NCBI GenBank assembly: GCA_000745135.1
Contig: JQNH01000001.1
Span: forward strand, 1,054,001 to 1,118,000
Source of the DNA: Rhizobiales bacterium YIM 77505
Lineage (GTDB): Bacteria > Pseudomonadota > Alphaproteobacteria > Rhizobiales > Beijerinckiaceae
DNA length: 64,000 nucleotides
Reading direction: 5' to 3'
The stretch's first letter is position 1. Every line of letters begins with the position of its first letter. Shown piece after piece: positions 33,271-42,919 of this stretch. The notes beneath the pieces are model-generated. The model worked only from the letters and a program-made list of their open reading frames with translations. It made no database searches and was not told the DNA's origin. The translations under genes were made by a program, and so were the position numbers.

Positions 33271-33909
33271 CTATTCCGCATCGGGTTGTACGTCTGGCGC
33301 TGCGTTCGCGAATGCTGGATGCGTCGCGCAATGGGCGTCGATCGCCACCAGGTTCGGGCAGCCCGAGAGGTCGGCGTTGAACCGACGGGCATTGTAGAGC
33401 TGCGGCACCAGGCAGAGATCGGCAAGCGTCGGGCTGTCGCCGAAGCAATAGGGACCCCGGCGGCCCCCCTTCACCACCAGCGCCTCGCAGGCCGCAAGGC
33501 CCGTCTCGACCCAATGCCGATACCAGGCATCGATCGCGGCCTGATCTTGGCCGAGCGGTCCCTTGAGGTATTGGAGCACCCGCAGGTTGTTGAGCGGGTG
33601 GATGTCGGCGGCGACTGCAAGCGCAAAGGCACGAACCTCCGCCCGCGCCTCGGGATCGCCTGGAAGCAACGGCGGTTCGGGATGCGTCTCCTCCAACCAC
33701 TCAATGATGGCGAGCGACTGGGTCAGCACGCGCGTCCCTATATCGAGGCTCGGTACGAGTTCCTGCGGGTTGACGGAGCGGTACGTGTCACTCCTCTGCT
33801 CGCCGAGCCGCAGATGAACCGGCACGAGGTCGGGAGCCAGGCCTTTCAGATTGAAGGCGATGCGGCAGCGATAGGCGGCAGAGCTGCGATAATAGCCGTA
33901 GAACTTCAT
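33271..33909 (-). CDS. maiA: Maleylacetoacetate isomerase (zeta-class GST)
   Basis: 212 residues. KFYGYYRSSAAYRCRIAFNLKGL carries the zeta-class active-site SSxxxR motif, then NPQELVPSLDI and TQSLAIIEWLEET. It isomerises maleylacetoacetate to fumarylacetoacetate with glutathione, between HmgA and FAH of the homogentisate pathway encoded 13 kb away. GGGGAGAGG before the ATG at 33909. It is convergent with the AI-2E gene. Confidence 0.92.
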   Translation of the reverse strand: MKFYGYYRSSAAYRCRIAFNLKGLAPDLVPVHLRLGEQRSDTYRSVNPQELVPSLDIGTRVLTQSLAIIEWLEETHPEPPLLPGDPEARAEVRAFALAVAADIHPLNNLRVLQYLKGPLGQDQAAIDAWYRHWVETGLAACEALVVKGGRRGPYCFGDSPTLADLCLVPQLYNARRFNADLSGCPNLVAIDAHCATHPAFANAAPDVQPDAE

Positions 33910-33973
33910 GCGATCCTCTCCCCTGGTGCGCTCCGCGCCTGTCGAGCTGCGGCTCGCGGACATCGCCGGCACA

Positions 33974-33998
33974 GGAACCGACCTGTTGTGCAGAAGTT
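33974..33998 (+). promoter_or_regulatory. Near-consensus EcfG-type promoter ahead of a tiny membrane ORF
   Basis: GGAAC (33974-33978), 16-base spacer, AGTT (33995-33998). The -10 variant is the same as in the phyR promoter. It lies 26 bases before the ATG of the 26-residue ORF. Confidence 0.45.
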
Positions 33999-34024
33999 AA
34001 TCCGGCATGAGGAGGTGTCCATCA

Positions 34025-34105
34025 ATGGCGATGAACGCTTTGTCCTTTCTGATCGGCGTTGTGGCTCCGCTCGGGGGAATGATCTGGATTGCCTTCTTGC
34101 ATTGA
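34025..34105 (+). CDS. 26-residue single-helix membrane microprotein candidate
   Basis: MAMNALSFLIGVVAPLGGMI... is almost entirely a membrane helix ending in an aromatic/His cap (WIAFLH). A near-perfect ribosome site (GAGGAGGTG at 34009-34017, 7-8 bases before the ATG) is hard to explain otherwise in a gap between two minus-strand genes. A near-consensus stress promoter precedes it. Not recognised; possibly a membrane-protein subunit or a stress microprotein. Confidence 0.55.
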   Translation: MAMNALSFLIGVVAPLGGMIWIAFLH

Positions 34106-34121
34106 GATTGTCTTAAGATCG

Positions 34122-36851
34122 CTAAGATCTGGTCGACCTCTTTCGCGACCTCCCGCTTTTCTGAGAATTTTTCTCCTTGTTTGCCTTGAGCCCGTTCTGA
34201 GCCCTTGTGCGGGCTCTTGAGCCCCTTGCAGGCTGCAGCACCTTGGCGGATTTCGTCGTCTTCGCTGGCGTCGGCAGGCCTTGCCGCAAGGAAAAGAGCT
34301 CCCCCCACGGGTCACGACGCAAGCGGACGAGCCGCGCCGGCAGGTTCGCGACGGTGAACTGGTTCGGCTTGAGGGAGGGCGAGAGCTCGTCCCAGGCGAT
34401 AGGGGTCGCCACGGGCGCCCCTGGCCGTGCCCGGGTCGAATAGGCGGCAATAGCAGTCGCACCGCGGCCATTGCGCAGATAATCAATGTAGAGCTTCCCC
34501 GTCCGCTCGCGCTTGGAGGCCGTCGAGATGTACCGTTCGGGGGCATCACGCTCCATCTCTTCGGCCAAGCGCCGTGTGAAGGCTTTGACCTCTGCCCAGC
34601 CAGCCTTGGGGGTGAGCGGTGCGACGACGTGCAGGCCCTTGCCGCCGGTTGTCTTGATAAAACTTTCAAGACCCGCGGCGCGGAGACGTTCGCGAGCTTC
34701 CCGCGCGGCTGCGATGACATCTGGCCAGGCCACGCCGTCACCCGGATCAAGATCGATGACGATCCGGTCCGGCCGCTCTACATCGTCGATGGGAGCGCCC
34801 CAAGGATGGATTTCGAGCACGCCCGACTGAACGAGGGAGATGAGGCCTTTGAGGTCCTCGATATAGAGCACCTCCTCTTCTCCCTTCTCATCGCGCACCA
34901 TGTCGCGTTTGATGAACGACGTGAGCCCTGCCCAGGCGTGCTTCTGGAAAAAGCAGCCCTGCTGCGAGCCTGAGGGACAGCGCACCAATGCCAAGGGGCG
35001 GTTGACAAGGTGGGGCAACACCCACTCGGCGATCTCCTCGTAGAACTCGGCAAGTCCCTGCTTCGTCAGTCCCTGTTCGGCCCAGAGAACCCGGTCGGGA
35101 TGGGTGAGTTCGACGCCGGCGACTTCGAGGATACCCGATTGTTGCACGGCGACCCGCGACGATCCACTTCGTGGATGCGTGGCCCTGGACTTCGTCCGAC
35201 GGCCGCTTGGCTCCATCGGTGCCGCCTGCTCGCGGCGAACCTCCTTGGGCGTCTTGTCGTCGCGGAGGCCCTTGAAGGCGGCATGTCGCACGATGTCATC
35301 TGCCGTCCAGCCGCGGAATTCGACCTCCGCCACGAGCTCCGGCCTGACCCACACCGCGGAGCGCCGTTGCAGCGCGCTCAGCTTTTCGCTGAAGGGCGGG
35401 TTCTTGCTGCGAAGCGGATTCAGGCGCTTGTAGAGTTCGCGTGCGATGTCGGCCGTGAAGCCGGTGCCGGTACGACCCGCATGGATCAATCGGTCTTCCT
35501 CGTAATAGGCGAGGATGAGGGAGCCGACCGCGTTCTTAAGCGCCGTGGAGGGCGTGAAGCCTGCGATAACGAACTCCTGCCGCTCGGAGCACTTGATCTT
35601 GAGCCAATCCGTGCCGCGACCGGACCGATAAGGACGATCCCGGCGCTTGGAAATGATGCCCTCCATGCCAAGGCGGCAGGCGTGGCGGATCATGGCGGCG
35701 CCATCGCCGTCCAAATGTTCGCTCAGGCGCAGCGGCCCTTCCGCGCCAGCGAGGAGATCGGCAAGGTGCGCCTTGCGCTCGGCAAGAGGCAGCGCTCGCA
35801 GGTCAAGACCGTCGAGATAGAGAAGGTCGAAGGCATAGTAGATTGCTTGGCGCGCCACCCCACGCTGGTCGCGCGAGAGCGCCGCCTGCAGCGCCGAAAA
35901 ACTCGAGTGGCCGCTCTCGTCCTCGACGATCGCCTCGCCATCGATGATCGCACTCTTGGCGGACAGGGTGCTGATGGCCTCGGCGATTCTGGGGAAGTTC
36001 TTCGTGTAATCCTTGCTGTTGCGGGTCTTGAGGTCGGTCTTGCCGTTGCGAAGGAAGGCGAGGAGGCGATAGCCGTCCCACTTGATCTCGTGCAGCCATT
36101 CGCGTCCGTTCGGCGCCTCCTCGACGAGCGTCGCAAGGCACGGCTCCACCATTTTGGGCATGGGAGCTTTACGGCCGGCCGCATGCTGTCTCCGGGATCT
36201 TGCAGCCGGCGTCGACGCGGCTGCGCGCGCCTTGGAGCGGGATCCCCTGCTGCCGCCTTTCATCTGACGAATCTTCGGTGCCGCGCCCGCGGCGATGTCC
36301 GCAAGGTCGCGCCCGGTCGCCACGGAGAGCGGCTTCTCCTCCAGAATGTCGGGATCGTCCGGCCCGCGGGCCCACTCGTCGTCTGATTTGATCAGGAGCC
36401 ACTGCTCCTTTCGTTCGGTCGGGCGCCGGCGCATGCGCACGAGATGCCAAGCGCCGCGAAGCTTCTCGCCCTCAAGCGTGAAGACGAGGTGACCCTTCTC
36501 GAGGCCTTTGTGAGGGTCGCCCTCAGGCGTCCAGGTGCCCCGGTCCCACAGGAGCACGGTGCCTCCGCCATATTGACCCTTGGGGATGGTGCCTTCGAAG
36601 GAGCCATAGTCCAGCGGGTGATCCTCGGTTTGGACGGCAAGCCGCTTCTCCCCAGGCACCAAGCTCGGTCCGCGGGTGACCGCCCAGCTCTTGAGGACGC
36701 CGTCGAGCTCGAGGCGCAGGTCGTAGTGGAGGCGGGTCGCATCGTGTTTTTGGATCACGAAGCTGTTGCCGGCGCGTTTGGCCGGCATGCCTTTCGGCTC
36801 CGCCGTCTTGGTGAAATCGCGTTTAGCGTTGTATTCGCGAAGCGAAGGCAT
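34122..36851 (-). CDS. ligD: Multidomain DNA ligase D (non-homologous end joining)
   Basis: 909 residues in the common PE-LIG-POL order. The 3'-phosphoesterase (about 1-190) has HDATRLHYDLRLE. The ATP-dependent ligase (about 235-555) has EIKWDGYR with the adenylated Lys at about 257. The archaeo-eukaryotic primase-type polymerase (about 575-880) has ELTHPDRVLW and the metal-binding DLDPGD. A Lys/Arg-rich tail follows. It repairs double-strand breaks with Ku, but no ku gene is visible in this window. No frameshift is seen. Confidence 0.95.
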   Translation of the reverse strand: MPSLREYNAKRDFTKTAEPKGMPAKRAGNSFVIQKHDATRLHYDLRLELDGVLKSWAVTRGPSLVPGEKRLAVQTEDHPLDYGSFEGTIPKGQYGGGTVLLWDRGTWTPEGDPHKGLEKGHLVFTLEGEKLRGAWHLVRMRRRPTERKEQWLLIKSDDEWARGPDDPDILEEKPLSVATGRDLADIAAGAAPKIRQMKGGSRGSRSKARAAASTPAARSRRQHAAGRKAPMPKMVEPCLATLVEEAPNGREWLHEIKWDGYRLLAFLRNGKTDLKTRNSKDYTKNFPRIAEAISTLSAKSAIIDGEAIVEDESGHSSFSALQAALSRDQRGVARQAIYYAFDLLYLDGLDLRALPLAERKAHLADLLAGAEGPLRLSEHLDGDGAAMIRHACRLGMEGIISKRRDRPYRSGRGTDWLKIKCSERQEFVIAGFTPSTALKNAVGSLILAYYEEDRLIHAGRTGTGFTADIARELYKRLNPLRSKNPPFSEKLSALQRRSAVWVRPELVAEVEFRGWTADDIVRHAAFKGLRDDKTPKEVRREQAAPMEPSGRRTKSRATHPRSGSSRVAVQQSGILEVAGVELTHPDRVLWAEQGLTKQGLAEFYEEIAEWVLPHLVNRPLALVRCPSGSQQGCFFQKHAWAGLTSFIKRDMVRDEKGEEEVLYIEDLKGLISLVQSGVLEIHPWGAPIDDVERPDRIVIDLDPGDGVAWPDVIAAAREARERLRAAGLESFIKTTGGKGLHVVAPLTPKAGWAEVKAFTRRLAEEMERDAPERYISTASKRERTGKLYIDYLRNGRGATAIAAYSTRARPGAPVATPIAWDELSPSLKPNQFTVANLPARLVRLRRDPWGELFSLRQGLPTPAKTTKSAKVLQPARGSRARTRAQNGLKANKEKNSQKSGRSRKRSTRS

Positions 36852-36899
36852 GGCGCGGATTCAAACCCGCGCCGCAAGAGCCGGTTCCGGCCTGGAGCC

Positions 36900-37099
36900 T
36901 CAGGCCGCCGCGGTTTGACAGAACTCGCCGAGGACTCGCAGGGCCTCGCCGGCGGGCCTTGGTCGGCCGAACAGATACCCTTGCACCTCCGTGCAGCCCT
37001 CGGCCACCGCGCAGCCTCTGCACAGGCCTGCCGGAGAACCTCTTCACTCAGCGGGATGATCAGGCCGGTTTCCTCCGCAAGCGGAACGAACTCGGCGGG
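36900..37099 (-). pseudogene. Remnant of an EAL-domain (c-di-GMP phosphodiesterase) gene
   Basis: Two pieces of one EAL domain sit next to each other in different frames. The 5' piece reads [20 protein letters not shown] then VLRQACAEAARWP (minus strand from 37099). The 3' piece reads GCTEVQGYLFGRPRPAGEAL and ends VLGEFCQTAAA-stop at 36900. In intact EAL domains about 150 residues lie between them, so a large internal deletion plus frame change removed the catalytic core including EAL itself. It overlaps the 3' end of the neighbouring ABC gene. Confidence 0.8.
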
Positions 37100-38723
37100 T
37101 CAGATGAGACCGCGCCGTGGATGAGAGGAAGGCAGCTGCCATGAGCTCGCGGGTATAGACTTCGCGAGGTTGGGTGAAAATCTCTGCTGTCGTGCCGCGC
37201 TCCACTACACGGCCCTCCTTCATGACCAGGATACGGTCCGAGAGGGCGCGCACCACGGCAAGGTCGTGGCTGATGAAGAGATAAGCCAGGCCGTGCTCCT
37301 GTTGCAGCTCCCGCAGGAGCTCCACGATCTCGCTCTGAACCGAACGGTCGAGCGCCGAGGTGGGCTCGTCGAGCACCACGAGCTTCGGGCGGAGAATGAG
37401 GGCGCGGGCAATGGCGATGCGCTGGCGCTGACCCCCGGAGAATTCGTGCGGAAAGCGGTTGCGCGAGCTGGGATCAAGGCGGACTTCTTCCAGGGCTTGG
37501 GCGGCGCGCTTGTCCCGTTCGCGGCCTGTCAGCGCCGGTTGATGGACGAGCAGCCCCTCGGTCACGATCTCGCCCACCGTCATGCGCGGTGAGAGGGATC
37601 CGAACGGATCCTGGAAGACGAGCTGCAGATGCTTGCGGATCGGGCGCATGGCCCTCGGATCGAGAGGCGTCAGGTTGCGGTCTTCGAAGCGCACGAGGCC
37701 AGCCGCCGGGACGAGGCGCAGGATCGCGCGGCCGAGCGTCGATTTGCCGGAGCCGGACTCGCCCACCACGCCGACCGTCTCGCCAGCGCGTATGTCGAGG
37801 TCGACATCGTCGACGGCGCGAATCTCATGGCGGGCGCGGCCGAAGAGGCCTGACCTGAGCTCGAAGCGTACCCGGATATCCTTGGCATCGAGCACGACCG
37901 GTGCACCAGGGGGCGGTGGCGTTTTGCGGCCCCGCGGCTCGGCCTCGATGAGCCGGCGCGTATAAGGGTGCTGCGGCGCCGCGAACAGGGCTGGCGTCGC
38001 CCCGCTCTCCACCACCTCGCCATCCTTCATGACATAGGTGCGCTCGGCGAAGCGCCGCACGATGCCAAGATCGTGGGTGATGAAGACGATGGCCATGCCG
38101 AGGCGGTGCTTGAGCTCGGCCAGGAGCTCGAGGATGCGAGCCTGAACGGTCACGTCGAGGGCCGTCGTCGGCTCGTCGGCGATGAGGATGTCCGGCCGGT
38201 TGGCAAGGGCCATGGCGATCATCACCCGCTGCCGCTGTCCGCCGGAGAGCTCATGCGGGTAGGAGGCCAAGCGCCGCTCCGGATCGGGGATACGCACCAG
38301 CCGCAACAGGTCAACGGCCCGTGCCTGCGCCTGGCGGCGACTGAGACCGCCATGAGTGATGAGCGGCAGCGCGATCTGGTCGCCGATCCGGTAGAGCGGA
38401 TCGAGCGAGCTCATGGGCTCCTGGAAGATCATGGTGATCTTGGAGCCGCGATAGCGGTTGAGCGCGGCAGGGGGAAGGCCGATGAGCTCCTCGCCGCGGT
38501 AGCGCGCCGATCCTTGAGCCCAGCCATTGGCGGCGAGAAGGCCCATGAGGGCCATCACGGTCTGGCTCTTGCCGGACCCCGACTCCCCGACGATGGCCAC
38601 TGTCTCGCCGGCACTGACATCGAGGTCGATGCCCTTCACGGCATGGAGCACGCCCTGGCCGGTGCGGAAGCGGACGTGGAGGCCGCGCACGGAGAGAATG
38701 GGGGAAGCGGCCGCCTCCTCCAT
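37044..38723 (-). CDS. Fused oligopeptide ABC transporter ATPase (OppD-OppF type)
   Basis: 559 residues with two complete nucleotide-binding domains: Walker [11 protein letters not shown] and [10 protein letters not shown], signatures LSGGQRQR and FSGGQRQR, Walker [12 protein letters not shown] and [11 protein letters not shown]. Both carry the oligopeptide-type C-terminal stretch ([21 protein letters not shown]). It energises uptake of peptides with OppA/B/C. The ATG overlaps the permease stop (TGATG). The last 25 or so residues ([19 protein letters not shown]...) look unrelated to the family and come from reading into the decayed EAL gene in another frame. Confidence 0.92.
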   Translation of the reverse strand: MEEAAASPILSVRGLHVRFRTGQGVLHAVKGIDLDVSAGETVAIVGESGSGKSQTVMALMGLLAANGWAQGSARYRGEELIGLPPAALNRYRGSKITMIFQEPMSSLDPLYRIGDQIALPLITHGGLSRRQAQARAVDLLRLVRIPDPERRLASYPHELSGGQRQRVMIAMALANRPDILIADEPTTALDVTVQARILELLAELKHRLGMAIVFITHDLGIVRRFAERTYVMKDGEVVESGATPALFAAPQHPYTRRLIEAEPRGRKTPPPPGAPVVLDAKDIRVRFELRSGLFGRARHEIRAVDDVDLDIRAGETVGVVGESGSGKSTLGRAILRLVPAAGLVRFEDRNLTPLDPRAMRPIRKHLQLVFQDPFGSLSPRMTVGEIVTEGLLVHQPALTGRERDKRAAQALEEVRLDPSSRNRFPHEFSGGQRQRIAIARALILRPKLVVLDEPTSALDRSVQSEIVELLRELQQEHGLAYLFISHDLAVVRALSDRILVMKEGRVVERGTTAEIFTQPREVYTRELMAAAFLSSTARSHLTRRVRSACGGNRPDHPAE

Positions 38724-39850
38724 CACCGGTCCTTCGGGTCGAGCGCGTCCCGCAGCCCGTCTCCGATGAAGTTGAGCGCGAAGAGGGTCGCGACGAGGAA
38801 CAGGGAGGGGAAGATCAGCATGTAGGCGGCGCCCTGGATGTTCTTGGCGCCATCCGAGATCAGCACGCCCCAGCTCGTCATCGGCTCCTGCACGCCGAGG
38901 CCGAGGAAGGACAGGAAGCTCTCCAGGAGGATGACCTTCGGCACGAGGAGCGTCATGTAGACGATGACGGGTCCGAGGGTGTTCGGGATGATGTGGCGCC
39001 GGAGGATTCCGCTGGTGGTGACGCCGAGCGCCTCCGCCGCTTGCACATACTCCTGCCGCTTGATCGACAGGGTTTGGCCGCGAACGATGCGCGCCATGTC
39101 CAGCCACTCGACGGCGCCGACGGCGATGAACATCAAAACGAAGTTCCGCCCGAAGAACACAACCAGCATGATCACGAAGAAGATGAAGGGCAGGGCGTAG
39201 AGGATGTCGACGAGGCGCATCATCAGGAGATCGACACGGCCGCCGAGATAGCCGGACACCGCCCCATAGACGACGCCAATCGTGATGGACACGGCCGTGG
39301 CGAGAAACCCGATGGCAAGGGACACCCGGCCGGCGATGAGCGTGCGCGTGAGAAGATCGCGGCCGTTGGCGTCCGTTCCGAACAGGAAATAGCGGCGTTC
39401 CACGGGCACCTCGACGGCAAGCCGCCGCCCTTCTTCCGCACGCTCGATCACGCGCGCCGGACCGAACAGGTCGGAGCGGTCGAAGAAGGCGAGGAGCCGC
39501 TCGTCGATGGGGCGCTGCGCCGTGAGGGTCAGCCGCAGGGCGTCGCCCTCGACCGCGATCGCCTCGGCCCGCGCACGCATGCGCGCCGCAACGCGCTCCG
39601 CCGCCGGCCTGATCTGATCCGGCTGGGGATAGGCGAAAAGGCTCGGCGGTGTGCGTACATAGTCTTGATGGACGCGATCGTAAGCGTGAGTTGTGAGCAG
39701 CGGGCCGAACAGGCAGGCGATCGCGATGGCGGCGAGCACAACCATGCTCGCCACCGCCGCCCGGTTGCGAAAGAGCCTCGCCTTGGCATCGGCCCACAGC
39801 GAGCGGCCGAGGACGGCCTCCGTCGTGGGAAGGGCGGCCGCCTCAGCCAT
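38723..39850 (-). CDS. Oligopeptide ABC transporter permease, OppC/YejE type
   Basis: 375 residues. One N-terminal helix, then a large periplasmic insert (about 60-165), then five helices with the coupling motif AAEALGVTTSGILRRHIIPN. The insert length and FGTDANGRDLLTRTL place it near YejE-type permeases. It partners the upstream-encoded OppB-type permease. Preceding intergenic stretch 39851-40050 shows no gene. Confidence 0.9.
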   Translation of the reverse strand: MAEAAALPTTEAVLGRSLWADAKARLFRNRAAVASMVVLAAIAIACLFGPLLTTHAYDRVHQDYVRTPPSLFAYPQPDQIRPAAERVAARMRARAEAIAVEGDALRLTLTAQRPIDERLLAFFDRSDLFGPARVIERAEEGRRLAVEVPVERRYFLFGTDANGRDLLTRTLIAGRVSLAIGFLATAVSITIGVVYGAVSGYLGGRVDLLMMRLVDILYALPFIFFVIMLVVFFGRNFVLMFIAVGAVEWLDMARIVRGQTLSIKRQEYVQAAEALGVTTSGILRRHIIPNTLGPVIVYMTLLVPKVILLESFLSFLGLGVQEPMTSWGVLISDGAKNIQGAAYMLIFPSLFLVATLFALNFIGDGLRDALDPKDR

Positions 39851-40050
39851 GACACGCCCCTCTCTCCTCGACCTTGCGGGAATGGGGAGCGGCGCGAGTG
39901 GTCCGGCTCGGTGGGCGGGTGCAAGGATGGGCTGATCGTATCAGCATCGGATCGCTTGCGGTCTGGGGAGCGCCCTGCCGTTCCGATCTCCACCTCCGGC
40001 CGGTCCCGGCAGGGGCGAGGAGAGGCGCGCACCGGCGCCCCATTGCTGCG

Positions 40051-40971
40051 TCACTCATAGCGCACCCGCGGGTCGATCAGCGCGTAGAGGATGTCGACGA
40101 CGAGGTTGAAGAGGAGGACGAAGACGGCGACCAGCACCACCGTACCCATCACCAGCGTGTAGTCCCGGTTGAGCGCTCCCTCGACGAAGTATCGTCCCAC
40201 CCCCGGCAGCCCGAAGATGGTCTCGACGACGACGGAGCCGGTGAGGAGTGCCGCCGCTGCCGGGCCGAGATAGGACACGACCGGCAGCGCGGCGCCGCGC
40301 GTTGCGTGGCGGACGATCACGCCATTGGGCAGGCCAAGGGAGCGAAGCGTCCGGATATGGTTCGAGCGCAGCGTCTCGATCATGGCGGCCCGAGTCATGC
40401 GCGCCACCACGGCGATCTGCGGCAGAGCAAGCGTTACAACCGGCAGGACGAGGTTGCGCACCGCCCCGTCGTTCCAGCCCCCGACAGGCAGGACCCCCAG
40501 CATCAGTGCGAAGACGATCTGCAGCACCGGCGCCACCACGAAGTTCGGAATGGTGAGGCCCGCCGTACCCAGCGCCATCACGGCATAATCCGCGGCGCTG
40601 TTCTGGCGGAAGGCGGCAAGCGTTCCGAGTGCCCCGCCAATGAGGATCGCGAAGCCGAGCGCGAGGGCGCCCAGCATCATCGACACCGGCAGGCCACGGG
40701 CGAAAAGCTCGCCGATCGTGAAGTCACGGAAGTAGAAGGAAGGGCCGAAATCGCCGCGCAGGAGTGCGCCGAGGTAGAGGCCGTATTGCTCAATGAGCGG
40801 CCGGTCGAGCTTGTAGATGCGGCGCAGGTTCTCCATGACCTTGGCTTCCAGCGGCTGCTCGAGATCGAACGGCCCGCCCGGCGCCAAGCGGATGAGGAAG
40901 AACGAGATCGTGACGATGAGGAACAGCGTCGGGATGGCGCTGAGGAAGCGGCGAAGGATGAAGGGGAGCAT
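40051..40971 (-). CDS. Oligopeptide ABC transporter permease, OppB type
   Basis: 306 residues, six helices. The N-terminus LPFILRRFLSAIPTLFLIVTISFFLIRLAPGGPF and coupling loop TLRSLGLPNGVIVRHATRGAALP are classic for DppB/OppB. Forms the channel with the OppC-type subunit. It lies between oppA and oppC in the minus-strand operon. Confidence 0.93.
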   Translation of the reverse strand: MLPFILRRFLSAIPTLFLIVTISFFLIRLAPGGPFDLEQPLEAKVMENLRRIYKLDRPLIEQYGLYLGALLRGDFGPSFYFRDFTIGELFARGLPVSMMLGALALGFAILIGGALGTLAAFRQNSAADYAVMALGTAGLTIPNFVVAPVLQIVFALMLGVLPVGGWNDGAVRNLVLPVVTLALPQIAVVARMTRAAMIETLRSNHIRTLRSLGLPNGVIVRHATRGAALPVVSYLGPAAAALLTGSVVVETIFGLPGVGRYFVEGALNRDYTLVMGTVVLVAVFVLLFNLVVDILYALIDPRVRYE

Positions 40972-40977
40972 GGTTCA

Positions 40978-41165
40978 ATCCCTGCCCCTGGCGGGGAGGG
41001 CGGCGCCGGCCGAAGGCCGACCCGGGTGACGAGCGCGGCCCTCGATCGCTGAACGGACCTCCGGCACGCTGGCATCAACGACAAGCCACGAGGCCGAAGG
41101 CAGGTGTTCCGACCTCTCGCCCCCTGCCCCTCCGCACGAGAGGGAGGGGAGGAGGCGCGCCAGCC
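40978..41165. repeat. Hairpin-rich intergenic repeats between oppA and oppB
   Basis: Contains CCCTGCCCCTGGCGGGGAGGG-like and GGCCGAAGGCC inverted repeats, and a CCCTGCCCC/GGGAGGGGAGG pair near 41120-41155. Related CTCTCC...GGAGAGG hairpins recur at about 15288-15312, 45676-45694, 46765-46785, 48976-48999 and 49094-49118. They look like REP-type elements and may also stabilise or end mRNA segments. Confidence 0.5.
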
Positions 41166-41171
41166 CTGCCA

Positions 41172-42761
41172 TCACGGCTTCAGCGACATGAACCGGGTGG
41201 CGTTGGCGCCGCGCAGGTTCGGCACCCAGCCTTCGAGCTTCGAGGAGACGAGGTTCTTGTTGGAATAATAGAGGATGGGGATGTAGGGCAGGTCGCGCAT
41301 GAAGATCTTTTCCGCCTCGAACAGGATCTGCGCCCGCCTTCCAAGATCCTTCTCTTCGGACGCCTTCCTCATCAGGGTGTCGTATTCCGGGTTCTCGTAG
41401 CGGGCGTAATTGAGGCCCTTGTTGTCGGACTGCACCAGGAACAGGAAGTTCTGCGGGTCGGAGTAATCGCCGATCCAGCCGGCGCGGGCGACATCGAAAT
41501 CGCCGCGCTCGCGCAAGTGAGCGAAATGGGTCTTCGCGTCGGTATTGATGAAGGTCGTCTCCACTCCGATCGCTTTCCACTGGTTGGCGATCGCCACCAC
41601 GGTGTTCTTGTTGTTGTCCGTGGTGTTGTAGCGGATCTCCACCTTGAGCGGCTTCAAGCCGGGTCCGTAGCCCGCCTCCTTGAGGAGTGACTTCGCCTTT
41701 TCCTCGCGGTCGATGGGCGACAGGTCCTTGTAGTCGGCATAGGCCGGCGTGCCGTAGTTGCCGATGCCGGGCGGAACGAAGGAGTAGGCGGGGAGCATGG
41801 TGCCCTGCCAGATCTCCTCGGCGATGAACTCACGATCGATCGCCATCGAGAGGGCCGTCCGCACGCGTACGTCGTCAAAGGGCTTCTTCTGCGTGTTCAC
41901 CGCCAAATAGTAGGTGCCGAGATAGGGCGAGATCTTTACCTGGTCGCCGAGCCGTTCCTTCAGGAACTTGGTCTGGTCTGCCGGGATGTCGCTCGTCGAG
42001 TGCAGCTCGCCAGCCATGAAGCGCCGCGCCGCCGCGGCAAGATCCTTGTTGGGGTAATGGATGACCGTGTCGATCTTCACCGTCCCCGCGGCGTGGAAAT
42101 GCGGGTTCTTGTCGAGTCTGATATGTGAGTTCGGCACCCACTCCTTGAGCACATAGGCTCCGTTGGTGACATAGTTCTCCGGCCGGGTGAAGCTGGTGCC
42201 GTGCTTCTCGACGCTGGCCGGATGGACGGGCAGGGCGGACTGGTGCGTCAGGAGCTCGAGGAAATAAGGGGTCGGCCGCTCCAATGTGATCTCGAGGGTG
42301 CGGTCGTCGACCGCCCTGACGCCGAGCTCCTCGACCTTGCCCTCGCCTTTGTTGACCTTCTCGGCGTTGAGGATCGGGTACAGAAGGTTTGCGTACTTCG
42401 CTCCCGTCTCCGGATTCATGATGCGCCGGAAGGAGAACACGAAGTCCGACGCCTTCACCGGGTCCCCGTTCGACCATTTGGCGTCGGCGCGAAGGATGAA
42501 GCGGTAGACGCGCCCGTCGTCGCTCAGTTCGTGCTTCTCGGCGACGCCGGGGACGACCTTGGCCGCGGCATCGTGGATCACGAGCCCTTCCGAGATGTCG
42601 CGCAGGATCTGGGCCTCGTAGACGGTCGAGGTCTTGTGCGGGTCGAGGGTCTCGGGATCGGCGTCGTTGCCGCGGTGATAGATCACCTGAGCGGCGGCGG
42701 CTCCCGCCATGGCGCTCGCCGCGACGGCGGCGATCGCGATTCGTTTGAGCCAAGCAGGCAT
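41172..42761 (-). CDS. Oligopeptide ABC transporter periplasmic binding protein
   Basis: 529 residues of the OppA/DppA (SBP type 5) family. A signal peptide ends AAAAQ (about residue 25). VIYHRGNDADPETLDPHKTS is the family's mature start; further on VKASDFVFSFRRIMNPETG and DVRVRTALSMAIDREFI. It captures peptides in the periplasm. GGGAG 6-7 bases before ATG 42761; the in-frame ATG at 42821 lacks a signal-peptide-like start. First gene of the opp operon. Confidence 0.93.
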   Translation of the reverse strand: MPAWLKRIAIAAVAASAMAGAAAAQVIYHRGNDADPETLDPHKTSTVYEAQILRDISEGLVIHDAAAKVVPGVAEKHELSDDGRVYRFILRADAKWSNGDPVKASDFVFSFRRIMNPETGAKYANLLYPILNAEKVNKGEGKVEELGVRAVDDRTLEITLERPTPYFLELLTHQSALPVHPASVEKHGTSFTRPENYVTNGAYVLKEWVPNSHIRLDKNPHFHAAGTVKIDTVIHYPNKDLAAAARRFMAGELHSTSDIPADQTKFLKERLGDQVKISPYLGTYYLAVNTQKKPFDDVRVRTALSMAIDREFIAEEIWQGTMLPAYSFVPPGIGNYGTPAYADYKDLSPIDREEKAKSLLKEAGYGPGLKPLKVEIRYNTTDNNKNTVVAIANQWKAIGVETTFINTDAKTHFAHLRERGDFDVARAGWIGDYSDPQNFLFLVQSDNKGLNYARYENPEYDTLMRKASEEKDLGRRAQILFEAEKIFMRDLPYIPILYYSNKNLVSSKLEGWVPNLRGANATRFMSLKP

Positions 42762-42919
42762 GAGGCGCTCCCGTTCTGTTTGCTTGGCCCTGAACCTGCT
42801 TCGGACGGAATGAGATGGCAAGCGGCCTTCTCTACCCTTCGAGAGCGCGTGGATGCTCTTCTCTGCCGACGCTGTTCGGCTCGGACGGGATGATGGAACG
42901 GCCGCTGAGGCGAGGCCGC

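Noticed and set aside
34122-36851. Expectation of a ku gene next to ligD
   Set aside because: Both flanks were read; no Ku-like protein is present in the window, so a complete NHEJ locus is not claimed.
37044-39797. 917-residue minus-strand ORF extending the peptide transporter ATPase upstream through the permease gene
   Set aside because: The first 358 residues are a frame shadow of the OppC-type permease; the ATPase starts at 38723 with the usual N-terminus and a TGATG overlap.
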